Assembly (NCBI RefSeq): GCF_021696945.1
Contig: NZ_JACYHE010000005.1
Coordinates: 89,604 to 153,603, forward strand
Direction: 5' to 3'
Source of the DNA: Streptomyces sp. JJ36
Lineage (GTDB): Bacteria; Actinomycetota; Actinomycetes; Streptomycetales; Streptomycetaceae
DNA: 64,000 bases
Shown here in pieces: positions 43,070-52,460 of this stretch. Within the stretch, counting starts at the first letter, position 1. Every line of letters starts with the position of its first letter. The position numbers and the translations under genes are program-made. The notes beneath the pieces are model-generated. The model saw only the letters and a list, made by a program, of their open reading frames with translations, did no database searches and was not told the origin of the DNA.

Positions 43070-43405
43070 ATGGCCGAAGCCACCGCCACCGTGACCGCGA
43101 CCGACGCCACCTTCGACGAGGTCGTGCTCAAGAGCGACAAGCCCGTACTCGTCGACTTCTGGGCGGCCTGGTGCGGCCCGTGCCGTCAGATCGCCCCGTC
43201 CCTGGAGGCCATCGCCGCCGAGAACGGTGACAAGCTCACCGTGGTGAAGCTCAACATCGACGAGAACCCGGGCGTCGCCGCCAAGTACGGGATCATGTCC
43301 ATCCCCACGATGAACGTCTACCAGGGCGGCGAGGTCGTGAAGACCATCGTCGGCGCCAAGCCGAAGGCCGCCATCGAGCGGGACCTGGCCGAGTTCATCG
43401 GCTGA
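43070..43405 (+). CDS. trxA: Thioredoxin
   Basis: 111 residues, full length. VLVDFWAAWCGPCRQIAPSL has the redox-active WCGPC, and IMSIPTMNVYQGGEVVKTIV the cis-proline loop (IPT). It reduces cytoplasmic disulfides, recycled by TrxB. ACGAGGAG precedes the ATG at 43070. Ends at a strong terminator. Confidence 0.97.
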   Translation: MAEATATVTATDATFDEVVLKSDKPVLVDFWAAWCGPCRQIAPSLEAIAAENGDKLTVVKLNIDENPGVAAKYGIMSIPTMNVYQGGEVVKTIVGAKPKAAIERDLAEFIG

Positions 43406-43436
43406 GCTCGGGGACTCCGTACCGCAGAGCATCCGG

Positions 43437-43473
43437 AAGGGGCCGCCGCACCAGCACGGTGCGGCGGCCCCTT
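43437..43473 (+). terminator. Terminator after trxA
   Basis: A perfect 16-bp stem (43437-43452 with 43458-43473) around AGCAC, followed by TCTC. Confidence 0.85.
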
Positions 43474-43502
43474 CTCATGCCGTGGGAATCGCGGCCCGCG
43501 TC

Positions 43503-43534
43503 TGGCGCGTCGTTTCACGTGAAACGACGCGCCA
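43503..43534. promoter_or_regulatory. parS: parS site at the centre of a 32-bp perfect palindrome
   Basis: The core GTTTCACGTGAAAC is at 43512-43525. The symmetry continues perfectly for nine more bases each side (TGGCGCGTC / GACGCGCCA). It lies between the convergent trxA and GNAT genes, so the same DNA could serve as a ParB site and as an RNA hairpin ending the leftward GNAT transcript. Confidence 0.9.
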
Positions 43535-43591
43535 CCCCACGTCCGGGTACCCCCGTCGCCCCGGCGCCGCCAGCCGGACGCGTCGCCCTCC

Positions 43592-44209
43592 TCAGAGCGG
43601 CCGCAGCGCCGGTTCCTTCTGCACGGCTCCCAGCAACTGGTCCAGCGCCCGCTCCATGTCCTCCTTCCAGGAGACCGTCGAGCGCAGCTCCAGTCGCAGC
43701 CGCGGGAAGGCATGATGCGGCCGCACGGTCTTGAAGCCCACCGCTAGCAGATGCTCGGCCGGCAACACACAGGCCGGTCCGGTCCAGCGCGCATCGCCGA
43801 ACGCCTCGATCGCCTTGAACCCGCGCCGCAGCACGTCCTTCGCGACCGTCTGCACGATCACCCGGCCCAGCCCCTGCCCCTGGTACTCCGGCTTCAGCCA
43901 CGCCGTCATGAGCTGTACGGCGTCCGGCGAGACCGGGCTGGTGGGGAACGCCACCGAACGCGGCACATAGGCCGGCGGCGCATAGAGCGCAAACCCCACC
44001 GGCACCTCGTCCACATAGACCACGCGACCGCACGAGCCCCACTCCAGCAGGACGGCCGAGATCCAGGCCTCCTTCTCCAGCTCCGGACGGCCCGTCCTGG
44101 CCGCGGACTCCCCGCTCACCGGATCGAGCTCCCAGAAGACACAGCCTCGGCAACGCTTCGGCAGGTCCGGGAGGTTGTCCAGAGTGAGCGGAACAAGCTG
44201 ACGCCCCAT
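43592..44209 (-). CDS. GNAT family N-acetyltransferase
   Basis: About 205 residues from the ATG at 44209. LPKRCRGCVFWELDPVSGES near the start is a conserved Cys/Trp motif of this subfamily. LKPEYQGQGLGRVIVQTVAK is the acetyl-CoA motif A (QGxGxG-like) and LLAVGFKTVRPHHAFPRLRL the C-terminal strand. It is found beside parAB in streptomycetes. The substrate is unknown. A 12-bp inverted repeat straddles the start codon region. Longer starts (44239, 44314) would run toward the parB stop. Confidence 0.85.
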   Translation of the reverse strand: MGRQLVPLTLDNLPDLPKRCRGCVFWELDPVSGESAARTGRPELEKEAWISAVLLEWGSCGRVVYVDEVPVGFALYAPPAYVPRSVAFPTSPVSPDAVQLMTAWLKPEYQGQGLGRVIVQTVAKDVLRRGFKAIEAFGDARWTGPACVLPAEHLLAVGFKTVRPHHAFPRLRLELRSTVSWKEDMERALDQLLGAVQKEPALRPL

Positions 44210-44235
44210 GACCACATCGTAGCCATGGGGCGTCA
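44199..44235. repeat. 12-bp inverted repeat across the GNAT start codon
   Basis: TGACGCCCCATG (44199-44210) and CATGGGGCGTCA (44224-44235) are perfect reverse complements with a 13-base spacer. The left arm contains the ATG of the leftward GNAT gene (44209-44207), so an RNA stem would hide its start codon. Alternatively it is a DNA-binding site. Confidence 0.75.
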
Positions 44236-44258
44236 TGTCTCCGGGGCATGGACCGGAG

Positions 44259-45419
44259 CTACTCCCTCGGAGTGTCCTCCTCGATGACCGCCCCGATGTC
44301 CTCCTCCGCCTCACCGTCTCCGTCGGAGGTGAGCTGCTTCTGCAGCACCGGGCCCTCGCCGGGAGCGAGCTGACCGAGGATGCGCTCCAGGTCCTCCATC
44401 GATGCGAACTCGACGACGATCTTCCCCTTCTTCTGCCCCAGGTCCACCTTGACCCGGGTCTCGAAGCGATCGGAGAGCCGGCCCGCGAGATGGTCCAGCG
44501 CGGGGGAGACGCGCTTCCCGGCCCGCGGCTTCTTCGCCCGCTGCCCGGACGCGGGCTTTGTCCCCATCAGCGTCACGATCTCTTCGACCGCCCGCACGGA
44601 GAGCCCCTCGGCGACGATGCGGTGCGCCAGCCGGTCCTGCTCCTCACCGTCCTCCACGGAGAGCAGCGCGCGGGCGTGTCCGGCCGAGAGCACCCCCGCC
44701 GCCACCCGCCGCTGCACGGAGGGGGAGAGCCGCAGCAGCCGCAGGGTGTTCGACACCTGCGGGCGGGACCGGCCGATACGGTCGGCGAGCTGATCGTGCG
44801 TGCAGTCGAAGTCCCGCAGAAGCTGGTCGTAAGCGGCAGCCTCCTCCAGCGGGTTGAGCTGCGCCCGGTGCAGGTTCTCCAGCAGGGCGTCGAGCAGAAG
44901 CTTCTCGTCCTCGGTGGCGCGGACGATGGCGGGGATGGTCTCCAGGCCGGCGTCCCGGCAGGCCCGCCAGCGCCGCTCGCCCATGATGAGCTCATAGCGG
45001 TCCGGCCCGAGCTGCCGCACCACCACGGGCTGCAGCAGGCCGACCTCCTGGATGGAGGTCACCAGCTCCGCCAGCGCGTCCTCGTCGAAGACCTCCCGCG
45101 GCTGCCGCGGGTTGGGCGTGATCGCGTCCAGCGGCAGCTCCGCGAAGTGGGCCCCCGCGCCCTCGCCGTCCACCACCGCGGCGGCCTCGGACGCCTCCGC
45201 CGGCGTTTCCCGTGCCACGGTCGCCTCGGCCTCGCCCTCGGCGAGCGTCGCCACCTTGGCCGCCGGCACCCCGCGCTCACCGGTCAGCACCGGCACCGCG
45301 GAGGGAGACGTCTGACCGTTCCCGGAGACGGCGGGGCTCTCAGCGGCCTCCGCCCCGTGCGGGGCGGCGGGAATCAGCGCACCGAGCCCCCTGCCCAGTC
45401 CCCTACGTCGCTCGCTCAC
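44259..45419 (-). CDS. parB: Chromosome partitioning protein ParB
   Basis: About 386 residues. The N-terminal [13 protein letters not shown] box, the ParB/Srx CTPase domain with [32 protein letters not shown] and the ERRWRA (GERRxRA) motif, then the helix-turn-helix [20 protein letters not shown] and a C-terminal dimerisation domain ([20 protein letters not shown]). ParB loads at parS, clamps DNA with CTP and spreads. Start GTG at 45419 overlaps the parA stop (GTGA), so the two are coupled. A variable acidic linker lies between residues 20 and 95. Confidence 0.97.
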   Translation of the reverse strand: MSERRRGLGRGLGALIPAAPHGAEAAESPAVSGNGQTSPSAVPVLTGERGVPAAKVATLAEGEAEATVARETPAEASEAAAVVDGEGAGAHFAELPLDAITPNPRQPREVFDEDALAELVTSIQEVGLLQPVVVRQLGPDRYELIMGERRWRACRDAGLETIPAIVRATEDEKLLLDALLENLHRAQLNPLEEAAAYDQLLRDFDCTHDQLADRIGRSRPQVSNTLRLLRLSPSVQRRVAAGVLSAGHARALLSVEDGEEQDRLAHRIVAEGLSVRAVEEIVTLMGTKPASGQRAKKPRAGKRVSPALDHLAGRLSDRFETRVKVDLGQKKGKIVVEFASMEDLERILGQLAPGEGPVLQKQLTSDGDGEAEEDIGAVIEEDTPRE

Positions 45420-46486
45420 TGCGCCCCCTCCGGCATGCTGTGCTGTGACTGGTGCTGCTGCGCGTTCGGGTCGCGCAGCGCGATCTCCCGGGCCGCCTCC
45501 AGGTAGGAGAGCGACCCGCTGGAACCGGGATCGTACGTCAGCACGGTCTGCCCGTAGCTGGGCGCCTCGGAGATCCGGACCGATCGCGGGATGTTGGTCC
45601 GCAGCACCTCCGTGCCGAAGTGCCCGCGCACTTCCTCGGCCACCTGGGAGGCGAGCCGGGTACGGCCGTCGTACATGGTGAGAATGATCGTCGACACATG
45701 GAGCGCGGGGTTGAGGTGGCCCCGCACCAGATCGACGTTCCGCAGCAGCTGGCCCAGCCCCTCCAGCGCGTAGTACTCGCACTGGATGGGGATCACGACC
45801 TCCGCGCCTGCCACCAGGGCGTTCACGGTGAGCAGTCCCAGGGAGGGCGGGCAGTCGATGAAGATGTAGTCGAGGGGCTGCTCATAGGCCTCGATGGCCC
45901 GGCTCAGTCGGCTCTCCCGCGCCACCAGGGACACCAGCTCGATCTCCGCACCGGCGAGATCGATGGTGGCCGGCGCGCAGAACAGCCCCTCGACGTCGGG
46001 GACCGGCTGCACCACCTCGGAGAGCGGCTTGCTCTCCACCAGCACGTCGTAGATCGACGGCACCTCGGAGTGGTGATCGATGCCGAGCGCCGTGGACGCG
46101 TTCCCCTGCGGGTCGAGGTCGATCACCAGGACCCGGGCACCGTGGAGAGCCAGCGAGGCCGCCAGATTCACCGTCGTGGTGGTCTTCCCGACGCCGCCCT
46201 TCTGGTTGGCGACGACCATGACCCGGGTCTGCTCCGGTCGGGGGAGCGCCTCACCGGCGCGGTTCATCGCCTCGACGGCCTGCTGGGCGGCGCGGCCAAC
46301 CGGGAAGGACCCCTCGCCCTCATAGCCCGGCGAGGCGTCCATCGGGGGCGGCGTTTCACGTGAAACTTCCGATGACTCGGTACGGGGCCCGGGGACCGGA
46401 TCGGCCATCGGCCCCGCGAGGTTGGCGTCGGACCGCAACGGTTCACTCTCCTCGGCAGTACCTTCCAGAGGTTCAAAGCCTGCCAT
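45416..46486 (-). CDS. parA: Chromosome partitioning ATPase ParA
   Basis: About 356 residues from the ATG at 46486 ([20 protein letters not shown]). The first ~95 residues are a disordered extension. Walker A is [20 protein letters not shown] (deviant KGGxGKT), then [14 protein letters not shown] and [18 protein letters not shown]. It works with ParB to move origins during sporulation. Open frames further upstream would pass through a parS site and are not gene-like. A parS site lies within the coding sequence at residues EVSRET, another in the upstream gap. Confidence 0.95.
   Translation of the reverse strand: MAGFEPLEGTAEESEPLRSDANLAGPMADPVPGPRTESSEVSRETPPPMDASPGYEGEGSFPVGRAAQQAVEAMNRAGEALPRPEQTRVMVVANQKGGVGKTTTTVNLAASLALHGARVLVIDLDPQGNASTALGIDHHSEVPSIYDVLVESKPLSEVVQPVPDVEGLFCAPATIDLAGAEIELVSLVARESRLSRAIEAYEQPLDYIFIDCPPSLGLLTVNALVAGAEVVIPIQCEYYALEGLGQLLRNVDLVRGHLNPALHVSTIILTMYDGRTRLASQVAEEVRGHFGTEVLRTNIPRSVRISEAPSYGQTVLTYDPGSSGSLSYLEAAREIALRDPNAQQHQSQHSMPEGAQ
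46353..46366. promoter_or_regulatory. parS: parS site inside parA
   Basis: Perfect GTTTCACGTGAAAC in the N-terminal disordered part of ParA (EVSRETPPP). Confidence 0.95.
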
Positions 46487-46626
46487 GCCGTCGGGGTCGT
46501 GAACCAGCGAACCCCGCCTCCCTGTGGAAAACTCGGCTTCCGGGCGACGGGGTTCACGGGTCTTGCGGTCACGTGGTGCGGCGGCCGCGCGACCGCGGCC
46601 GATGATTCCGTGCAACAGAGAGCGTC

Positions 46627-46640
46627 GTTTCACGTGAAAC
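46627..46640. promoter_or_regulatory. parS: parS site upstream of parA
   Basis: Perfect GTTTCACGTGAAAC in the 281-base gap between parA and rsmG, the site closest to oriC on this side (about 6 kb). The AT-rich stretch at 46685-46715 nearby likely holds the parAB promoter. Confidence 0.95.
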
Positions 46641-46767
46641 ACGATGCCGCCGCGCTCCCCTCGGGAACGCGGCGACACTCCGCATGCATTCGTTTAAGCG
46701 CTTTTATGGAGTAACGGGACAGACCTCCTCGGGCGGCCTCCGGCCTCCTCGGCTCCCTGCGGCTCCC

Positions 46768-47502
46768 TCAGCGTTGCCGGCGACGCCGTACCCGGGCCGC
46801 CTTCGCCGCCTTGGCCCGCTTCGCCGCGAACCGCACCCCGCCGGGGCTCTCCCCGACGACCGCCCGGACCACGGTCGCCAGCGGATCGACCACGCCCTCG
46901 CCGACCTGCACCACCGAGGTGTCCACCACCCCCAGCTTGTGCAGTGCCGCACGAGCTCCCCGCAGCTCCTCCTCCGCCGTGTCCCCCTTGATCGCCAGCA
47001 TCTCGCCATAGGGACGCAGCAGCGGCACGCCCCAGCCGGCCAACCGGTCCAGCGGCGCCACCGCACGGGCCGTCACCACATGCACCGGCGTCAGCGTGCC
47101 GAGAACCTCTTCGGCACGGCCCCGCACCACCGTCACATGCTCCAGCCCCAGCAGCTCCACGACCTCCCTCAGAAAGGTCGTCCGCCGCAGCAGCGGCTCC
47201 AGCAGCGTGATCTTGAGGTCCGGACGGACCAGCGCCAGGGGGATCCCGGGCAGCCCCGCGCCCGAACCGACATCGCAGACGGTCACTCCCTCGGGCACGA
47301 TCTCCGAGAGCACCGCGCAGTTCAGCAGGTGCCGCTCCCACAACCGCGGCACCTCGCGCGGCCCGATCAGGCCGCGCCGTACGCCCGCGTCCGCCAGCAG
47401 CTCGCCGTAGCGCTCCGCGTCCGGAAGGGCGTCCCCGAAGAACCTCCGCGCCGCCCCGGGGGCGGGGGGAGGTTCCGCCACATCCGCCGGCTGCTCGCTC
47501 AC
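46768..47502 (-). CDS. rsmG: 16S rRNA (guanine-N7) methyltransferase RsmG
   Basis: 244 residues. LNCAVLSEIVPEGVTVCDVG and SGAGLPGIPLALVRPDLKIT give the SAM-binding GxGxG loop; VTARAVAPLDRLAGWGVPLL is the conserved catalytic region. It methylates G527 of 16S rRNA; loss gives low-level streptomycin resistance. A basic tail (about 20 residues) is at the C-terminus. Its GTG overlaps the jag stop (GTGA). Confidence 0.96.
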   Translation of the reverse strand: MSEQPADVAEPPPAPGAARRFFGDALPDAERYGELLADAGVRRGLIGPREVPRLWERHLLNCAVLSEIVPEGVTVCDVGSGAGLPGIPLALVRPDLKITLLEPLLRRTTFLREVVELLGLEHVTVVRGRAEEVLGTLTPVHVVTARAVAPLDRLAGWGVPLLRPYGEMLAIKGDTAEEELRGARAALHKLGVVDTSVVQVGEGVVDPLATVVRAVVGESPGGVRFAAKRAKAAKAARVRRRRQR

Positions 47503-47999
47503 GGCAGCACGACCACGCAGCGCTGCGGCTCCTCGCCCTCGGACTCACTCCGCAGGCCGGCCTCGGCCACCGCGTCGTGCACGACCTTGCGCTCGAAGGG
47601 CGTCATCGGGTGCAGCTTCACCGGCTCACCCGTGCCCTGGGCCTCCTCGACCGCCTTCCGGCCCACATCGGTGAGCTCCTCGCGCTTCCGCTCCCGGAAC
47701 CCGGCCACGTCCAGCATCAGCCGGCTCCGGTCCCCGGTCTCCCGGAGCACCGCCAGCCGGGTCAGCTCCTGGAGTGCCTCCAGCACCTCACCATCCCGGC
47801 CGACCAGCTTCTGCAGGTCGCGGGAGGGGCCGTCACTGATGATCGACACGGCCGCGCGGTCGCCCTCGACGTCCATGTCGATGTCGCCGTCGAGATCGGC
47901 GATGTCGAGCAGCCCCTCGAGGTAGTCGGCCGCGATGTCACCCTCCTGCTCCAAGCGGGACAGGGTGTCGGTGCCCTCTGCGGCGGTCGTCTCCGACAC
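47499..47999 (-). CDS. jag: RNA-binding Jag/KhpB-like protein
   Basis: 166 residues. A KH domain (about 50-100, LQKLVGRDGEVLEALQELTR) and an R3H domain (REELTDVGRKAVEEAQGTGE to HPMTPFERKVVHDAVAE, with the R/H residues). It lacks most of the N-terminal Jag_N part, as usual in actinobacteria. Encoded between yidC and rsmG; family members bind RNA and affect cell shape. Confidence 0.93.
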   Translation of the reverse strand: MSETTAAEGTDTLSRLEQEGDIAADYLEGLLDIADLDGDIDMDVEGDRAAVSIISDGPSRDLQKLVGRDGEVLEALQELTRLAVLRETGDRSRLMLDVAGFRERKREELTDVGRKAVEEAQGTGEPVKLHPMTPFERKVVHDAVAEAGLRSESEGEEPQRCVVVLP

Positions 48000-48013
48000 T
48001 GATGGACTCCTTC

Positions 48014-49144
48014 TTACTTCTTGGTCTTCGCGGACTGCGGCTTCTTCTTGCCCTGCCCCGGCTGGGCCTTCTTCTGCCCGGAGGCCTTCTGCCCGGCCTG
48101 CCCGGACGTCTTCTGCCCGGCCTGCTTCCCGCCGGTGGCCTTCTCCGCCTTCGTCTTCGCGGGGCTGCCGGAGGGCTGCTGCGGTGCCTGCTTCGTCGTC
48201 GCCGGCTGACCGGCCGCGGCCTGGCGCTGTGCCTTGGTCTGCCGCTTCGGCTGGCTACGCCGGGCGCGGGCCTCCTCGACCGCCTTGCGCGCCTCGACCT
48301 CCTCCGGGTCCTCCTTGAGCTTGCCCTTGGCCCGGAGCTTCTCCTGGCGCTGCTTGTACGCGACGCTGCCCGGCGTCGGGTTGCGCTTGATCACGAACAT
48401 CTGCTGCCCGAGCGTCCACACGTTGGTGGTGAGCCAGTAGACCAGGACGCCGACCGGGAAGTTGATGCCGAACACCGCGAAGATCACGGGGAAGATGTAC
48501 ATCAGCATCTTCTGCTGCTGCATGAACGGCGTCTTGACCGTGAGGTCGACGTTCTTCGTCATGAGCTGGCGCTGCGTGTAGAACTGCGACGCCGACATCA
48601 TCAGGATCATGACGACGGTGACGACGCGGACATCGGTCAGCGAGGCGTTGAGTGCCTCGACCGCTCCCGCGTCGTCCAGGAACTTCGCCGCGATCGGCGC
48701 GCCGAAGATGTGCGCGTTCCGGGCGCTGTCCACCAGGTCCGCGCCCATCACGCCGACCGGGTCGTTGTTCGAAATCTTGTTCAGTACCTGGTAGAGCGCG
48801 ATGAAGAACGGCGACTGCGCCAGGATGGGAAGACAGCTGGAGAGCGGGTTGGTCCCCGTCTCCTTGTACAGCTTCATCATCTCTTCGGACTGGCGCTGCT
48901 TGTCGCTCTTGTAGCGCTCCTGGATCGCCTTCATCTTCGGCTGGATCGCCTGCATGTTCCGCGTCGCCTTGATCTGCTTGACGAAGAGCGGAATCAGCGC
49001 GATCCGGATCAGCACCACCAGGGACACGATGGACAGACCCCAGGCCCAGCCGCTGTCCTTGTCGAAGACCAGGCTGTACAGCGAGTGGAACTGGACGATG
49101 ATCCAGGAAACGATGTCATAGAGAGGACCGAGGATCGTGTCCAC
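48014..49144 (-). CDS. yidC: Membrane protein insertase YidC
   Basis: 376 residues. The hydrophobic core has helices at [64 protein letters not shown] to [17 protein letters not shown], and [20 protein letters not shown]. An Arg in [10 protein letters not shown] fits the substrate groove. The C-terminus is a long Lys/Gln/Ala-rich cytoplasmic tail that can contact ribosomes. It inserts membrane proteins with or without Sec. Four bases after yidD. Confidence 0.96.
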   Translation of the reverse strand: MDTILGPLYDIVSWIIVQFHSLYSLVFDKDSGWAWGLSIVSLVVLIRIALIPLFVKQIKATRNMQAIQPKMKAIQERYKSDKQRQSEEMMKLYKETGTNPLSSCLPILAQSPFFIALYQVLNKISNNDPVGVMGADLVDSARNAHIFGAPIAAKFLDDAGAVEALNASLTDVRVVTVVMILMMSASQFYTQRQLMTKNVDLTVKTPFMQQQKMLMYIFPVIFAVFGINFPVGVLVYWLTTNVWTLGQQMFVIKRNPTPGSVAYKQRQEKLRAKGKLKEDPEEVEARKAVEEARARRSQPKRQTKAQRQAAAGQPATTKQAPQQPSGSPAKTKAEKATGGKQAGQKTSGQAGQKASGQKKAQPGQGKKKPQSAKTKK

Positions 49145-49147
49145 GAA

Positions 49148-49438
49148 TCAGGCTCCTTGGGCATGGGACTGGGCCCGGTGCCGCTCCCAGCGGCCGCGCA
49201 GCCGCTGATGCCACACCGGACGCTTCCGGGCGGGAACGTGGTCGACGCCACCGGGAGACCACGGATTGCAGCGCAGGATGCGCCAGGCGGTGAGCGCCGT
49301 CCCCTTCACCGCCCCGTGCCGGTCGATCGCCGTGTACCCGTAGTGCGAGCACGACGGGTAGTACCGGCAGACCGGCCCGAGCAGCGGGCTGATGGTCCAC
49401 TGGTAGATCTTGATCAACCACAGCAGCGGATACTTCAC
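49148..49438 (-). CDS. yidD: Membrane protein insertion efficiency factor YidD
   Basis: 96 residues. [20 protein letters not shown] and [20 protein letters not shown] with the conserved cysteines, then [14 protein letters not shown]. Assists YidC. Its GTG overlaps the end of rnpA by four bases. Confidence 0.95.
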   Translation of the reverse strand: MKYPLLWLIKIYQWTISPLLGPVCRYYPSCSHYGYTAIDRHGAVKGTALTAWRILRCNPWSPGGVDHVPARKRPVWHQRLRGRWERHRAQSHAQGA

Positions 49439-49818
49439 GGCTTCTCTCCCAGCAGCCGCTGCATCGCGGTGTCCAGGTCGCGGGCCAGCTCGTCGTGACC
49501 TGCCGCCCCCGCACCGGGCAGCGCCCGTACCACCACCAGGCTACCCGGGGGAAGCGCACCGAGCCGGTCCCGTATGAGGTGACGCAGGCGACGCTTGACG
49601 AGGTTGCGCACCACGGCGTTGCCCACCGCCTTGCTCACGACGAAACCCGCACGCGCCGGGGGAGGCGATCCCCCCGCGTCGTGCGGGTCCGTACCGCGGG
49701 CCGCGGCGTCGCCGCGGAAGAGGTGGACGACGAGGCGCGGGCGCCCGGCCCTGCGTCCTCGCCGTACCGCGGCCGAGAAGTCCTCGCGCCGCCTCAGCCG
49801 GTGCTCGGAAGGCAGCAC
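49435..49818 (-). CDS. rnpA: RNase P protein component
   Basis: 127 residues. [20 protein letters not shown] and the RNR signature [20 protein letters not shown] identify it. It supports the RNase P RNA in trimming tRNA 5' ends. GTG start at 49818; rpmH lies 25 bases upstream on the same transcript. Confidence 0.96.
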   Translation of the reverse strand: MLPSEHRLRRREDFSAAVRRGRRAGRPRLVVHLFRGDAAARGTDPHDAGGSPPPARAGFVVSKAVGNAVVRNLVKRRLRHLIRDRLGALPPGSLVVVRALPGAGAAGHDELARDLDTAMQRLLGEKP

Positions 49819-49843
49819 GTCATGGACCTGAGGTCGGGCTGCT

Positions 49844-49981
49844 TCAGGCCGACAGGCGGGCGCGGCCCTTGCTGCGGCGGTTCGCGACGATCGCGCGGCC
49901 GGCGCGGGTCCGCATGCGCAGCCGGAAGCCGTGGGTCTTCGCGCGGCGGCGGTTGTTCGGCTGGAAGGTGCGCTTGCTCAC
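49844..49981 (-). CDS. rpmH: 50S ribosomal protein L34
   Basis: 45 residues: opens [20 protein letters not shown], then [20 protein letters not shown] and ends ARLSA. GTG start at 49981, TGA at 49844-49846. It is the first gene of the leftward rpmH-rnpA-yidD-yidC-jag-rsmG block, divergent from dnaA as in nearly all bacteria. Confidence 0.97.
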   Translation of the reverse strand: MSKRTFQPNNRRRAKTHGFRLRMRTRAGRAIVANRRSKGRARLSA

Positions 49982-50384
49982 TCGGGGGCTCCAGGAATGC
50001 TTGAGTCTCAACGAGACGACGTGGGGCGCCGACCGGCTGTCACCGTGCGCCCACGAGTAGCTCGCAACGCCCGAGTGTGCACCGCTTCGTCATGCCCATC
50101 GGAGGCAGGCGGCAGCAGCCGTCGACAACTCGACCTCGATACGGTACGCGCGCCCGCGCCGTCCGGTCAAACCGGCCCCCCGGGGCACAGGCCCCGGCGC
50201 CCCGGGGGCGGTGACCACCGTCACCCCAGTCGTGCACAGCCTGTGGACAACGACTTGAACGCCGCACACCCGGCTGACTACCGTGGCCGAACTTCCTTTC
50301 CTTCCCGACCGTCCCGAGAATCACACATTCGCGGGACCTCGTCGCCTCCCCGAGCGAACCCCGCCGCCCAGCGAGTGAGAGAGC
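49982..50384. promoter_or_regulatory. rpmH-dnaA divergent promoter region with a perfect DnaA box
   Basis: 403 bases without a gene. TGTGGACAA at 50242-50250 is the exact reverse of the Streptomyces DnaA box TTGTCCACA, next to a likely dnaA promoter, TTGAAC (50255-50260), 18 bases, TACCGT (50279-50284). This fits DnaA repressing its own gene. The leftward rpmH promoter should lie in the first 120 bases; I cannot fix its hexamers. Confidence 0.75.
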
Positions 50385-52373
50385 GTGACCGTGGCCGACC
50401 TCCCTGCCGATCTCGCCGCAGTGTGGCCCCGAGTCCTCGACCAGCTTCTCGCCGACGGGCAGGGAGTGGAGGCCAAGGACCAGCGCTGGCTCAAGGACTG
50501 CCAGCCGCTGGTGCTGGTCTCCGGCACCGCCCTGCTCGGCGTGCCCAACGAATACGCCAAGGGCGTCCTCGAAGGCCGGCTCTCCCCCCTGATCAGCGAC
50601 GCCCTGAGCCGCGAGTGCCGGCAGCCCATCCGGCTCGCGATCACCGTGACCGGCCCCGCGGCCCCGGTCCCCCCGGACGGTCCCGGCGCCGCCCCCGAGC
50701 CGCACCAGTCCGACGGGCGGCCGCCCCAGGCACCGCAGCAGCCCTCGATCCCGCAGCAGCCCGGCGCGCCCTCCGGCGGCGACCCCTACGACGCACCCGA
50801 GCTGCCCACCCCGCGCCCCGCCTACCCGGACTACCCGCAGGCGCCGCGCACCCAGGGCCCGCCCCCGCAGCACCGCCCCGGCGGCTGGCCGCAGCAGCAC
50901 GATCCGTACGGCCATCACCAAAGCCCACAGAGCCCACAGGGCCCGCAGAACCCCCACGGCCACCAGGCACCGCAGAGCCACCAGCCGCCGCCGTACGAGC
51001 AGCAGCACTTCGAGGAGCAGCGCCGCTACGACGACACGCAGCGGTACGACGGCCCGCAGCGGTACGACGACGCCCAGCGCTACGACGACCAGCGGTACGA
51101 GCAGCACCAGGCCCCACACGCCCCGCAGCCGGGCGGCCCCCGGCAGGGCCACCAGCAGCCGTACGAGCCCTACGACCAGCACGCGTCGCAGCACCAGCCC
51201 CCGCACGGCGGCGGCCACCACGCGCCCTCGGCCCAGCCCCCGGCACCCCGCTACGACGGGCCGTCCCAGCTCCCCGCGCCCTCCGGCGCCCCCGGCCCGC
51301 TCGCCGCACAGCCCGCGCCGGCGACCGGCCCCGGCGAGCCCACCGCCCGGCTCAACCCGAAGTACCTCTTCGACACCTTCGTGATCGGCGCCTCCAACCG
51401 CTTCGCGCACGCCGCCGCGGTCGCCGTCGCCGAGGCGCCGGCCAAGGCGTACAACCCGCTCTTCATCTACGGGGAGTCGGGGCTGGGCAAGACCCACCTG
51501 CTGCACGCGATCGGGCACTACGCCCGCAGCCTCTACCCGGGCACCCGGGTGCGCTACGTGAGCTCGGAGGAGTTCACCAACGAGTTCATCAACTCCATCC
51601 GGGACGGCAAGGCCGACGCCTTCCGCAAGCGCTACCGGGACATGGACATCCTGCTCGTCGACGACGTCCAGTTCCTCGCCAGCAAGGAGTCGACGCAGGA
51701 GGAGTTCTTCCACACCTTCAACACCCTGCACAACGCCAACAAGCAGATCGTGCTCTCCTCCGACCGGCCGCCGAAGCAGCTGATCACGCTGGAGGACCGG
51801 CTCCGCAACCGCTTCGAGTGGGGCCTGATCACGGACGTGCAGCCGCCGGAGCTGGAGACCCGGATCGCGATCCTCCGCAAGAAGGCGGTGCAGGAGCAGC
51901 TCAACGCGCCGCCGGAGGTGCTGGAGTTCATCGCCTCCCGGATCTCCCGGAACATCCGGGAGCTGGAGGGTGCGCTGATCCGCGTCACCGCCTTCGCCAG
52001 CCTGAACCGGCAACCGGTCGACCTCGGGCTCACCGAGATCGTCCTCAAGGACCTCATCCCGGGCGGTGAGGACGCCGCCCCCGAGATCACCGCGAGCGAC
52101 ATCATGGCCGCCACGGCCGACTACTTCGGGCTCTCCGTGGACGACCTGTGCGGCTCCTCCCGCAGCCGCGTGCTGGTCACCGCCCGGCAGATCGCCATGT
52201 ACCTCTGCCGGGAGCTCACGGACCTCTCGCTGCCCAAGATCGGCGCCCAGTTCGGCGGTCGCGACCACACCACGGTGATGCACGCCGACCGGAAGATCCG
52301 CGCCCTGATGGCCGAGCGGCGCTCGATCTACAACCAGGTCACCGAGCTGACCAACCGCATCAAGAACGCCTGA
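50385..52373 (+). CDS. dnaA: Chromosomal replication initiator DnaA
   Basis: About 662 residues; GTG at 50385, or 50391 two codons later. Domain I (1-90: [20 protein letters not shown]), then a domain II linker of about 230 residues very rich in Gln, Pro, Tyr, His (repeats such as RYDDAQRYD), as known for Streptomyces. The AAA+ domain has Walker [11 protein letters not shown] and Walker [11 protein letters not shown]; domain IV contains [20 protein letters not shown]. It binds DnaA boxes and opens oriC. The gene reads toward oriC and ends in a terminator. Confidence 0.98.
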   Translation: MTVADLPADLAAVWPRVLDQLLADGQGVEAKDQRWLKDCQPLVLVSGTALLGVPNEYAKGVLEGRLSPLISDALSRECRQPIRLAITVTGPAAPVPPDGPGAAPEPHQSDGRPPQAPQQPSIPQQPGAPSGGDPYDAPELPTPRPAYPDYPQAPRTQGPPPQHRPGGWPQQHDPYGHHQSPQSPQGPQNPHGHQAPQSHQPPPYEQQHFEEQRRYDDTQRYDGPQRYDDAQRYDDQRYEQHQAPHAPQPGGPRQGHQQPYEPYDQHASQHQPPHGGGHHAPSAQPPAPRYDGPSQLPAPSGAPGPLAAQPAPATGPGEPTARLNPKYLFDTFVIGASNRFAHAAAVAVAEAPAKAYNPLFIYGESGLGKTHLLHAIGHYARSLYPGTRVRYVSSEEFTNEFINSIRDGKADAFRKRYRDMDILLVDDVQFLASKESTQEEFFHTFNTLHNANKQIVLSSDRPPKQLITLEDRLRNRFEWGLITDVQPPELETRIAILRKKAVQEQLNAPPEVLEFIASRISRNIRELEGALIRVTAFASLNRQPVDLGLTEIVLKDLIPGGEDAAPEITASDIMAATADYFGLSVDDLCGSSRSRVLVTARQIAMYLCRELTDLSLPKIGAQFGGRDHTTVMHADRKIRALMAERRSIYNQVTELTNRIKNA

Positions 52374-52424
52374 CGGCGGCCGTCCCGCCGTTCCGCGGAG
52401 CCGTCCGAGCCCTCGCCGTCCACC

Positions 52425-52460
52425 GCGCCCTCCCGGAGCGTCCCCGCTCCGGGAGGGCGC
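52425..52460 (+). terminator. Terminator after dnaA
   Basis: A perfect 16-bp stem (52425-52440 with 52445-52460) with loop TCCC, 50 bases after the dnaA stop and just before the origin, which would keep dnaA transcripts out of oriC. Confidence 0.88.

Noticed and set aside
45208..45222. Possible seventh parS in parB (GTTTCCCGTGCCAC)
   Set aside because: It lacks the dyad symmetry and differs from the consensus at three or more of 14 bases.
46487..46678. Longer ParA start giving 64 extra residues
   Set aside because: The added part translates through a parS site and is unlike ParA proteins; the ATG at 46486 gives the expected head.
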